Source: an uncultured Pseudomonadota bacterium
GTDB taxonomy: Bacteria; Pseudomonadota; Gammaproteobacteria; Burkholderiales; Casimicrobiaceae
Length of the DNA stretch: 34,073 bases
Assembly: GCA_937958295.1 (NCBI GenBank)
Contig: CALFEY010000031.1
Span: forward strand, 1-34,073
Reading direction: 5' to 3'
Every line of letters starts with the position of its first letter. Position 1 is the first letter of the stretch. The translations under genes were made by a program, and so were the position numbers. The notes under the pieces are model-generated. The model did not search any database. It saw only the letters and a program-made list of their open reading frames with translations, and was not told where the DNA came from. Positions 16,605 to 24,615 of this stretch are shown piece after piece.

Positions 16605-16633
16605 CGTATACGAATTATCCGTATACATATCAA
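16605..16633 (-). promoter_or_regulatory. nicC promoter with overlapping palindromic operator
   Basis: Minus strand: -35 TTGATA (16628-16633), a 17-base spacer, then -10 TATACG (16605-16610). The spacer is filled by a 21-bp inverted repeat, GTATACG-N7-CGTATAC (16606-16626), that also covers most of the -10. This geometry is typical of repression. Expected transcript start is about 16598, leaving a leader of about 25 bases to nicC. The GTATAC core resembles GntR- or MarR-type sites, but I cannot name the protein from sequence. Confidence 0.75.
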
Positions 16634-16648
16634 CTCCGGGACAGGGCG

Positions 16649-19600
16649 TCAAGGGCGCGCGGCGGCAAGTCGCACGCGCTTCACGGCGGCGACCACCTCA
16701 GCCCATGCAGGGGCCCCGGGAGCGAAGCGCTGGCGCATGTAGGCGGCGAGCCGCGCGATCTGGTCATCGCTCAAGCTGTCGGCAAAGGCGGGCATGCCAC
16801 CCACCCCCTCGGCGGGCGTGGCCACGCCTTCGAGGATCACCCGCACGAGATTGTCAGGATGCGCGGAGTGCAGGCTGCTGTTGAGGGCGAGCGGCAGGTT
16901 CGCGCCATGGATCGCGGGGTGGGCGCCGTCGTGGTGACATCCGCCGCAGCTCGCCTCGAACATGCGCTGCGCGCCGTCGCGCATCGTGGCGTCGCGCGCA
17001 CGGCTCGCGTCCACCGCGCGTTGCGCGAGCGCCGCGGCCTCGGCGTCGTCGAGGCCGGGACCGAGCGAAGCGAGGTAATGGGCCATCGCCGCGATGTCGG
17101 CGTCCGGCAGCGCGCGCAACGCGCCCACCACCTCGGCCATCGGACCGACTGCCGCGCCATGCTCGCGCGAGGATCCCTCGCGCAGATAGGCGTAGAGCTG
17201 CGCTTCGGTCCACGGTACCGGCCCGGCCCCGCCGCCAACGAGCGACGGCGCCTCCCAGCCTTCGACGAACGCGCCCGCGAGGTAACGACCACCTCGATCC
17301 TCCGCCCCGAGCGCGCCGCGCGGCGTGTGGCAGGCGCCGCAATGCCCCGCCCCCTCGACAAGATAGGCCCCGCGATTCCACTGCGCCGATCGCGCCGGGT
17401 CGGCCACGTATGGCCCGGGGGCGACGTACAGCGCATTCCACAAGCCCATGAGCGACCGCGCCCCGTACGGGAAAGCGAGCTGCGTGGTCGGCGCTTGCGC
17501 ACGCACCGGCGGCAAGGCCATGAGGTACGCATAGAGCGCGAGGAGGTCGTCGTCGCTCATGAGCGTAAACGACGGATACGGAAAGGCGGGATAGAGCCGG
17601 TGCCCATCGCGGGACACTCCTTCCCGCATCGCCCGCACGAAGGCCGGCAGTGACCAGGCGCCGATGCCCGTCTCGCGATCCGGCGTGATGTTGGTCGTGT
17701 AGATGGTGCCGAAGGGCGTGTCGAGCGCGCGCCCGCCGGCGTAGGCGGCGCCGTCGGCGGTCGTGTGACATCCCATGCAGTTGCCGGACGCCGCGACGAG
17801 TCGCCCGCGCTCGATGAGCGGCGCGCCGAAGTCTCCACCCGCGGCACCCGCTGGGAGCATCGCCGGACGCGGCAGCACGAGCGACGTGGCCACTGCCAGC
17901 GCGCCGAGCAGCGCGCTGCCCGCAAGTGCGGCGAGCCCCTTGCGCCGCCAGCCTGGCGCCGCCGACGGCACCGCCGGGGGTGCGGGCAACGGCGGTGGCG
18001 GGACCGTCGGCGCCGTCGCGCCGAGCGCGGCGCGCACCACTTCCGGCGTAAACGGCGGATTGCGCAGGCGCACGCCCGTCGCGTCGTAGATGGCATTGGC
18101 GATCGCCGCCGTCCCGGGAACGGACGCCGACTCGCCCACGCCGAGCGCCGGCTCCCCCGGACGCGGCAAGAGCACGGTCTCGATCACCGGCACGTGGCGG
18201 AAGCTCAGGATCGGGTAGGCGCCCCACTCGCGCGCGGCGACCGTGCCTTCGCCCTTCGTGGTCTCAACGCTCTCGAGCAACGACCGGCTGGTGGTCTGGA
18301 TCACGTTACCGTGAACCTGGTGCCGCACGCCTTCGGGATTGATCATCGTCCCCGCGTCCTGCCCCACCACCACGCGCCGCACATGCACCTCGCCCGTGAC
18401 GCGGTTGACCTCCACCTCCGCCACCCAGGCCGCCCACGCTGCGCCGAAGCCCGGGAAGCGGCTGTGAAAGTAGCGCGCATAGGCGAAGCCCTGCCCCTTC
18501 AGCACATCGCCGTCCGCGCCGCCTTCCTGCGGCTGCGTACGCGGCCGCCATCCGGCCTCCCGCGCCGTGGCACGCACGAGGTCGATGGCGCGCTCGTCCT
18601 CGAGCAGGCGCAGGCGATACTCGATCGGATCCACGCCCGCGGCGGCGGCAAGCTCGTCGACGTAGCACTCGTGCGCAAAGGAATTGGGCAGCGCCGACAC
18701 ACCGCGAATCCAGGCCGAGCGCAGGATCGGCGGCATGTCGTGCACCGCCACGCGCAGGTTGGGATATTCGTAAGGCGGCACTGCCGTGCGATCGCCCGTG
18801 TGGAACACGTCGGGCACGGGATCGATGGTACGGGTCAGCAGGAGCGCGAGCGTCGGGGCACCGTTGGACGGCTGCGAGCTGCGATAGTCGTAGGCGATCG
18901 CCGCACCTTGCGCGTCGAGCCCGCCGTCGATCTCCATGAGCTGCGCGGAGCCCTTCGGATCCCACGCATGCTCCTGCTCGCGGGTGAGTTGGACGCGCAC
19001 GGGCCGCCCCACCGCGCGAGACAGGAGCGCGGCATCGGCCGTCACGTCGTCGGCGCAGTTGCGTCCGTAGCAGCCGGCGGCTTCCAGGCGCACAACGTCC
19101 ACGGCCACGTCGGGCAACCCCATCAGGGTGGCGAGCTCCGCGCGCAGCACGTGCGGATTCTGCGTGCCGGACCACACCGTGAGCGAGCCGTCGCGCCAGT
19201 CGGCCACCGCGCACGAAGGACCGATGGATGCGTGCATCTGGTAGGGCCACAGGTACGTTCGCGTGAGCCGCTGTGCCGCACCCGCGAGCGCGGCATCGAC
19301 GTCGCCGCGCACCTTCAGCTCGCGCCGGGTAGAGGGATTGGCGCGTACCGCGCCAGCGACGTCGGCAAGGTCGGAACGCGGCGTGAACGCGCGCCAGTGC
19401 ACCACGAGCTCATGCACGGCCCGCTGCGCATCCTCCTCACGCTCGGCCACCACGCCGAGGAAATCGTGGATGCGCACGACCTCCACGATCCCGTCGATAT
19501 GCGCGATCGAGTCGCGCTCGAAAGACTCGAGGCAGTGCCCCACGAAAGCGCCCACATCCAGTCCCGCATACGGCGGACGGATCACCCGGCCATGCAGCAT

Positions 19601-20266
19601 CTGCGGCACGCGCACGTCGTGCACGAACACGGCCTCGCCCAGCGCCTTGGCCGCCATGTCCACCCGCGGCACGCTGGTACCCACCACGGAATAGTCCGCG
19701 GGCGCCTTCACGGTCACCGGCCCCGACAGGAAGAGCTCGACGTGCTGTCCCGCGACGAGCTCGCCGAGCGGTATGCCGGGCGCGGCGGCGTCCGCGCGCG
19801 CGGCAATGCCGTCGCGAAGCGTCACCGCCGCTTCGGCGCAACGGAACCGCTGCGCAGCCGCCGCGCGCAGCCAGCCCCGCGCGAGCGCGGCGGCATCACG
19901 CAATGGCGCAGCGTGGATCTGCAGCGTGGAGCTCGCGATGGTGGCGCCCTGGTTGGGCGCGCTGGCGGTGTGACCGAGGACGACGTGGACGGCAGCGAAG
20001 GGCACGTCGAGCTCCTCGGCCACCACCTGGCCGAGCGCGGTACGTATCCCGGTCCCGAGGTCAACGTGGCCATTGAGGGCCGTGACGCTGCCGTCATCCC
20101 ATACGGCCACGAGGATCTCGGGGCCTTCCGCAGGGTTGGCTCCCACCATCGTCGGGTAGCCGGGGATGCGACCGGGCGGCGGCGGCGGCTCACGCGACAC
20201 GAGCAGGACACCCTGCGCTTCGCGGAAATGCGCGCGCGTGCGCGCGCCGGACGCTCGCGTCGTCAT
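16649..20266 (-). CDS. nicB: Nicotinate dehydrogenase large subunit (molybdopterin + three cytochrome c domains)
   Basis: Catalytic and electron-transfer subunit of NicAB, which hydroxylates nicotinate to 6-hydroxynicotinate with water and passes electrons to the respiratory chain. The 1205 residues comprise a xanthine-dehydrogenase/IorB-like Mo-cofactor region (about 1-760; HVDLGTGIRTALGQVVAEEL, GCYGRNCADDVTADA, ALGVGESASVPGTAAIANAI), a Pro-rich linker and one transmembrane helix (about 778-798, after basic WRRK). Three CxxCH haem sites follow, at C830, C976 and C1107. The basic residues before the helix suggest the Mo domain is cytoplasmic and the haems periplasmic. ATG 20266 overlaps the nicA stop (ATGA). 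No in-window electron acceptor is seen. Confidence 0.93.
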   Translation of the reverse strand: MTTRASGARTRAHFREAQGVLLVSREPPPPPGRIPGYPTMVGANPAEGPEILVAVWDDGSVTALNGHVDLGTGIRTALGQVVAEELDVPFAAVHVVLGHTASAPNQGATIASSTLQIHAAPLRDAAALARGWLRAAAAQRFRCAEAAVTLRDGIAARADAAAPGIPLGELVAGQHVELFLSGPVTVKAPADYSVVGTSVPRVDMAAKALGEAVFVHDVRVPQMLHGRVIRPPYAGLDVGAFVGHCLESFERDSIAHIDGIVEVVRIHDFLGVVAEREEDAQRAVHELVVHWRAFTPRSDLADVAGAVRANPSTRRELKVRGDVDAALAGAAQRLTRTYLWPYQMHASIGPSCAVADWRDGSLTVWSGTQNPHVLRAELATLMGLPDVAVDVVRLEAAGCYGRNCADDVTADAALLSRAVGRPVRVQLTREQEHAWDPKGSAQLMEIDGGLDAQGAAIAYDYRSSQPSNGAPTLALLLTRTIDPVPDVFHTGDRTAVPPYEYPNLRVAVHDMPPILRSAWIRGVSALPNSFAHECYVDELAAAAGVDPIEYRLRLLEDERAIDLVRATAREAGWRPRTQPQEGGADGDVLKGQGFAYARYFHSRFPGFGAAWAAWVAEVEVNRVTGEVHVRRVVVGQDAGTMINPEGVRHQVHGNVIQTTSRSLLESVETTKGEGTVAAREWGAYPILSFRHVPVIETVLLPRPGEPALGVGESASVPGTAAIANAIYDATGVRLRNPPFTPEVVRAALGATAPTVPPPPLPAPPAVPSAAPGWRRKGLAALAGSALLGALAVATSLVLPRPAMLPAGAAGGDFGAPLIERGRLVAASGNCMGCHTTADGAAYAGGRALDTPFGTIYTTNITPDRETGIGAWSLPAFVRAMREGVSRDGHRLYPAFPYPSFTLMSDDDLLALYAYLMALPPVRAQAPTTQLAFPYGARSLMGLWNALYVAPGPYVADPARSAQWNRGAYLVEGAGHCGACHTPRGALGAEDRGGRYLAGAFVEGWEAPSLVGGGAGPVPWTEAQLYAYLREGSSREHGAAVGPMAEVVGALRALPDADIAAMAHYLASLGPGLDDAEAAALAQRAVDASRARDATMRDGAQRMFEASCGGCHHDGAHPAIHGANLPLALNSSLHSAHPDNLVRVILEGVATPAEGVGGMPAFADSLSDDQIARLAAYMRQRFAPGAPAWAEVVAAVKRVRLAAARP

Positions 20267-20751
20267 GACCGCGCGGGGTCCGTGGCGGACTGCGCAATGG
20301 CGAGCTCTACGGCGCGCAGGATCTCCACGTGCGCGCCGCAACGGCACAAGTTGTGCGCCAGCGCGTCGCGGATCTGCTCACGCGTGGGCCGCGCGCACCG
20401 CGCAAGCAGCGCTACCGTGCCCACGATCATCCCGTTCATGCAATAGCCGCATTGCGCCGCCTGCGCCTCGATGAACGCGCGCTGGACCGGATGCGGGCGC
20501 TCGCGCGTGCCCAGCCCCTCCAGGGTGACGACCGCGTGACCGGCGACCGCGCCCACGGTCACGATGCAGGAACGGCGGGCCACACCGTCGATCAGCACTG
20601 AGCAGGCGCCGCACTCACCGAGGCCGCAGCCGTAGCGCGGGCCGTTCAGGGCGAGGTCGTTGCGCAGAACGTACAGGAGCGGCGTGTCGGGACTCGCGCT
20701 CACCTCGCGGTCGATGCCGTTGACGCGCAGCGCCAACATCCTTGCTGTCAC
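20263..20751 (-). CDS. nicA: Nicotinate dehydrogenase small 2Fe-2S subunit
   Basis: Iron-sulphur subunit of NicAB with two [2Fe-2S] clusters. The plant-type ferredoxin domain has YGCGLGECGACSVLIDG and a following RRSC. The helical second domain has QCGYCMNGM and NLCRCG. Length is 162 residues from GTG 20751, close to the 157 of P. putida NicA. I prefer this GTG because AAGGGAG lies about 11 bases upstream and it restores the usual N-terminal length before RVNGIDREV; ATG 20739 is the alternative. The stop overlaps the nicB start by four bases, so the two are coupled. It is divergent from nicD across a regulatory palindrome. Confidence 0.92.
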   Translation of the reverse strand: MTARMLALRVNGIDREVSASPDTPLLYVLRNDLALNGPRYGCGLGECGACSVLIDGVARRSCIVTVGAVAGHAVVTLEGLGTRERPHPVQRAFIEAQAAQCGYCMNGMIVGTVALLARCARPTREQIRDALAHNLCRCGAHVEILRAVELAIAQSATDPARS

Positions 20752-20803
20752 GATTGCCTGCGCTCCCTTGCCAGACTCAAGCTGCCCGGCAAGAATAGTG
20801 AAC

Positions 20804-20827
20804 ATTTAGTTGGTAGGCAAACTATAT
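20804..20827. promoter_or_regulatory. Shared operator palindrome between divergent nicA and nicD
   Basis: ATTTAGTT (20804-20811), 8-base spacer, AACTATAT (20820-20827): arms match at 7 of 8 positions. For nicA (minus strand) TTGCCT and TATTCT are 17 bases apart and the palindrome covers the -35 and spacer. For nicD (plus strand) TGAACA (20799-20804) and TATATC (20823-20828) make a weak promoter overlapping the same element. A MarR dimer such as the NicR-like protein encoded 1.5 kb away is a natural candidate binder. Confidence 0.6.
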
Positions 20828-20987
20828 CTATGCACACGAATTGCTCCCGCGCGGTCGTCGTGGCACCGCCGCAGTGCGGCCCCGCTTGGCGATGCCGTCT
20901 CCCCTCCCCTCCCGGCATGACGGCGGGGCGGGGACCGCTCCATGCCGGCGCAACCCCGGTGCCCATGCACGCCAACGGGTCGCCGCG

Positions 20988-21818
20988 ATGAGCTGGCGCG
21001 GACGTCACGTGCACGCGAACGGGATCCGCCTCCACTACGTCGAGGTCGGCACGGGGGGACCGGCACTCGTGATCCTGCCGGGCATCACGATGACGGCGGT
21101 GACCTGGGCCTTCGTGGCTGAGCGCCTGGCCGACCTGGGACGCGTCATCGTGGTCGATCCCCGCGGCCGCGGGCTGTCCGAGCGCGGGCCCCACCTGCGC
21201 TACGCGCTCGCCGACTACGCCCACGATACCCTCGGATTGATCGCGGCATTGGGACTCGAGGCCCCCGCCATCGTGGGCCACTCGATGGGCGCGCGAATCG
21301 CGATCCGCACGGCCGCCATCGCCCCGGCGGGCACCCTCGGGCCGATCGTGCTGGCCGATCCTCCGGTCACCGGCCCCGGGCGGCGCCCCTACCCCACTCC
21401 GCTGTCCGTCTACCTCGACAGCATTGCCGCGACGTCACGGGGAGAAGGCTACGCCGCGCTGCGCGAGCAGCTCGGGTGGTCCCCCGAGCATCTGAACCTG
21501 CGCATGCAGTGGCTGCCGACCTGCGACCCGGTCGCCGTGACGGAGTCCTACCGGTCGTTCGTCGAGGAGGACATCCATGCCGACCTTCCGCGCATCGCGT
21601 GCGACACGCTGCTGCTGTATGCCGGCCACGGGGGGACGGTCACCGACGAGGATGCCGCGGAGATCATGACGCTGCTGCCCCGGGGACGTCGCCTTCGCAT
21701 CGACGGCGCAGGCCACATGATCCCGTGGGACGACCTCGATGCGTTCTGCGCAGGCGTGGGCGAGTTCCTCGCCCCGCGCGGCTTTACGCGGACGGTGGCG
21801 AAGCCGTCAGCTTCTTGA
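20988..21818 (+). CDS. nicD: N-formylmaleamate deformylase (alpha/beta hydrolase)
   Basis: Hydrolyses N-formylmaleamate to maleamate and formate. 276 residues with VHANGIRLHYVEVG, LVILPGITMTAVTWAFVAER, RGRGLSERGP, the elbow GHSMGARIAIR (S99), DPPVTGPGRRPYPTPLSVY (acid D124) and GAGHMIPWDDLD (H243). These match P. putida NicD, whose triad is S101/D125/H245. The only plus-strand gene of the cluster, it is split from nicC/F/X and divergent from nicA. ATG 20988 is chosen because homology starts there; an in-frame extension to 20841 runs through low-complexity sequence. Its last 35 bases overlap the 3' end of nicR on the other strand. Confidence 0.93.
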   Translation: MSWRGRHVHANGIRLHYVEVGTGGPALVILPGITMTAVTWAFVAERLADLGRVIVVDPRGRGLSERGPHLRYALADYAHDTLGLIAALGLEAPAIVGHSMGARIAIRTAAIAPAGTLGPIVLADPPVTGPGRRPYPTPLSVYLDSIAATSRGEGYAALREQLGWSPEHLNLRMQWLPTCDPVAVTESYRSFVEEDIHADLPRIACDTLLLYAGHGGTVTDEDAAEIMTLLPRGRRLRIDGAGHMIPWDDLDAFCAGVGEFLAPRGFTRTVAKPSAS

Positions 21819-22278
21819 GCAATGCCACGAGGGCCACGCGCTCCACCGGGGTCAACGGAGCAAGCGTCGCCTCGCTCACGCGGTGCCCTACGCTCGCCAT
21901 GCGCCGCACGACCTCGCGCCCCTTGTCGGTCAGGCCGATGATGTTCTTGCGCCGGTCACCTGCCTCGGCGGAGGAGTCGAGCAGACCGCGCTCGCGCAGA
22001 CGGTCCACCACGCCCGTGAGCGTGCTGACGTCGATCGCCGCGAGCTTGCCGAGCTGGCTCTGCGACAGCGCGCCATAGGTGGCCACCGCGAAGAGCATCG
22101 AGAACTGCACCGAGGTGAGCTGCGGCTCCACGCTGTGCTGCTGGAAGATCGCCGATGCCTGCTGGTGCGCCTTGCGGATGAGATGGCCCACCTGGTCGGA
22201 GTAGACGTAGCGCTCGCCATCTTCGCCCACGAGCAGGTCGACGGCGCGCATGTCCTGCTTGAGCTTGCGATTGCCCAT
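21784..22278 (-). CDS. nicR: MarR-family regulator of the nic cluster (NicR-like)
   Basis: A winged-helix MarR protein of about 164 residues. Visible are YVYSDQVGHLIRKAHQQASA (dimer helices), QLTSVQFSMLFAVATYGALS, the recognition helix DVSTLTGVVDRLRERGLL and wing DSSAEAGDRRKNIIGLTDKG. NicR of P. putida represses nic promoters and responds to 6-hydroxynicotinate; the cluster position supports the same role here. The start is uncertain: ATG 22278 is my choice, with ATG 22251 and GTG 22359 as alternatives, and none has a strong ribosome site. The 216 bases between it and the TRAP permease stop hold no other gene; TATCAT (minus strand, 22383-22388) is a possible -10. Confidence 0.85.
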   Translation of the reverse strand: MGNRKLKQDMRAVDLLVGEDGERYVYSDQVGHLIRKAHQQASAIFQQHSVEPQLTSVQFSMLFAVATYGALSQSQLGKLAAIDVSTLTGVVDRLRERGLLDSSAEAGDRRKNIIGLTDKGREVVRRMASVGHRVSEATLAPLTPVERVALVALLKKLTASPPSA

Positions 22279-22494
22279 TGCTTGCGTAGCGACGAGGCCG
22301 CGAAGCCTTGCCGTGAGATCCCGAGCCGGCGTGTTCCCGCTCCTGCGCGCCACCGGCACCGGCGCAGAAGATTCGTCGGCTCATGATACACAAACGATCG
22401 CAGCCCTCGTCCTTCAGTGCGCCATGATCGGCGCGAGCGCGCCGCCACTCCACCTCGTCGACGATTGCCTGCTGCGACGCCTCCTTCCAGTGGA

Positions 22495-24543
22495 TCACGT
22501 CGCGCGCGCCTGGCGCCGGCCGAGCCGTTGCCACGCTGCCACGGCGATCACGCCCGCCAGCCCGGCGACGTCCGTCTCCGCAGCCGGATACACCAGGAGC
22601 AGTCCGCAGGCGACGAGCGCGGCCTGTTCGAACGGCGTGCACGCCCGCAGCAGCCACTTCTGCACGCCCGCCGCGAGCGCCGCGATACCCACGATCGCGG
22701 TGAATGCAATCCACGCCACGTGTCCCCACGAGGCATCCGGCGGCACCTTGAGCAGGAGCGCGACGCCCGCAGGATCAAGCACGAACACGAATGGCACCAC
22801 GAACGCCGGGAGCGTGTACTTCCACGATTGCAGCGTGGTGCGATAGGGATTGCCGCCGGTGATGGCCGCGGCGGCGAACGGCGACAGCGCCGTGGGGGGC
22901 GACACTTCCGACAGCACGGCGTAGTAGAAGATGAACATGTGCGCGGCATAGTCGGGCACGCCCAGCTTCATGAGCGCGGGGGCGGCGATCACCGCACAGA
23001 TGATATAGCTCGCCGTGACCGGCACCGCGAGGCCGATCACCCACACGATGAGCGCGGTGTACACCGCCGTGAGGAACAGGCTGCCGCCGGCATAGGCGAT
23101 GACGATCGCGCTGAACTTCAGACCGAGGCCGGTCTTGGCCACCACGCCCACGATGATCCCCGCGGCCGCGCAGGTGGCCGCAACGTTGAGCATCTGGCTG
23201 CTGCCGTCCTTGAGCGCGGTCACGAGCTTGCGTGGGCCCATCGCCGTATCGCGCCGCAGGAACGACGCGAGGAACGTGACCACGGTGGCGTAGAAGACCG
23301 ACAGGATCGGTGAGAAGCCCAGCAACATGAACACCACGATGGAGACGAGAGAGCCGAAGTGGTACCAGTAGCGGCGGGTGAGCTCCCCGAGCCGCTGGAC
23401 GGTCTCCGGCACCACCGCGCGCATGCCGAACTTGCGCGCATCGATCTCCACCATGAGGAAGAGCGACAGGTAGTAGAGGATCGTGGGCACCGTGGCCATC
23501 AACAGCACATCGAGATAGCTGATCTTGAGAAACTCAGCGATCAGGAAGGCCGCCGCCCCGAGCACGGGCGGCGAGATGATCGCGCCGAGCCCGCCCGCGG
23601 CTAGCAGGCCACCCGCGGCATCCTTGCCGTACCCGGCGCGCTCGAGCATGGGATACGCCACCGAGCCGATGGTCACCGTGGTGGCCACGCCCGACCCTGA
23701 AGGCCCGCCCAGGAGGAACGACGCCAGCACCACCGTGCGCCCGGCGCCGGTGGGCTTGCCGCCCATGGCGGCAAAGCTCCAGTCGAGGAAGAACTTCCCG
23801 GCGCCCGACTGTTGCAGGAACGCGCCGTATATCGTGAACAGGATGATGAGGGTGGAGCTCACGTCCACCGCGGTGCCGAAGATGCCTTCGAGCGTCTGGT
23901 AGAGGAAGCCTGTCATCGACGCGATGTCGTAGCCGCGGTGCTGCCACTGCCCCGGCAGCCACGGTCCCACGAAGGCGTAGGCGAGGAAAGCGCCGATCAC
24001 GGCCAGCATGATCCAGCCCGAGGTGCGCCGGCAGGCCTCCAGCACGAGCACGACGAAGATCACGCCGAAGAAGACGTCGGAGGGCTTGGGCAGCGTGTTG
24101 CGGTCCCAGAACTCGTCCCCGCCGGCAAGGAGATACGCGATCGTGGCCACACCCAGCAACGCGCACACGATGTCCCACCACATGAGCCGGTTGCGATAGC
24201 CCTTGGCGATGGGAAAGAGCAGGAACACCAGGAGGAGCATGAAGCCCACGTGCACGGGGCGCAGCACCTGCGCAGGCACGATGTCCACCGCCGCCCACAG
24301 ATGGAACAGCGACATCGCCACCAGGAGCACGCTCACCAGCGTGCCGAGCCACCCGCGGAAGCGGTTGGTCGCGCCCTCCTCCGCCTCGATGAACGCCTCG
24401 GCCTTCGCCAGGCGCTCGTCGTCGATGGCGACGTGCGCCGGCGGTGGCGTGGGCGGCTCGGCGGGCGCAGGCGCGCCGGGGCGGGTCACGGCCCGTTCCG
24501 CCGCCGAGGGGCCCGCGCGGCCGAGACGGCCCTCCCGGCCCAC
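22495..24543 (-). CDS. TRAP transporter fused permease (TAXI type, DctQ-DctM)
   Basis: Inner-membrane sodium-linked solute importer. 682 residues with many hydrophobic helices: a hydrophilic N-terminal tail (about 1-60), a short 4-helix Q-like part (about 65-210) and the large M part (about 235-620). The M part contains LASFLLGGPSGSGVATTVTI, AYPMLERAGYGKDAAGGLLA and AGGLGAIISPPVLGAAAFLI, all typical of TRAP 4TM/12TM fusions. It pairs with the TAXI binding protein 73 bases upstream. Start at GTG 24543 is the most upstream in-frame choice and has no clear ribosome site, so the true N-terminus may be shorter. Substrate unknown; nicotinate or a related acid is inferred from neighbours. Confidence 0.93.
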   Translation of the reverse strand: MGREGRLGRAGPSAAERAVTRPGAPAPAEPPTPPPAHVAIDDERLAKAEAFIEAEEGATNRFRGWLGTLVSVLLVAMSLFHLWAAVDIVPAQVLRPVHVGFMLLLVFLLFPIAKGYRNRLMWWDIVCALLGVATIAYLLAGGDEFWDRNTLPKPSDVFFGVIFVVLVLEACRRTSGWIMLAVIGAFLAYAFVGPWLPGQWQHRGYDIASMTGFLYQTLEGIFGTAVDVSSTLIILFTIYGAFLQQSGAGKFFLDWSFAAMGGKPTGAGRTVVLASFLLGGPSGSGVATTVTIGSVAYPMLERAGYGKDAAGGLLAAGGLGAIISPPVLGAAAFLIAEFLKISYLDVLLMATVPTILYYLSLFLMVEIDARKFGMRAVVPETVQRLGELTRRYWYHFGSLVSIVVFMLLGFSPILSVFYATVVTFLASFLRRDTAMGPRKLVTALKDGSSQMLNVAATCAAAGIIVGVVAKTGLGLKFSAIVIAYAGGSLFLTAVYTALIVWVIGLAVPVTASYIICAVIAAPALMKLGVPDYAAHMFIFYYAVLSEVSPPTALSPFAAAAITGGNPYRTTLQSWKYTLPAFVVPFVFVLDPAGVALLLKVPPDASWGHVAWIAFTAIVGIAALAAGVQKWLLRACTPFEQAALVACGLLLVYPAAETDVAGLAGVIAVAAWQRLGRRQARAT

Positions 24544-24615
24544 CGCTGCGGGCCTGCGACCACGCCGCGCGCAACGCTCATGGCGCGATCGGACACGGGG
24601 GTCGGCCGTCCACGC

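Noticed and set aside
17765..20446. An 893-codon plus-strand open frame opposite nicB
   Set aside because: nicB has full domain and haem motifs on the other strand; the antisense product has no recognisable motif.
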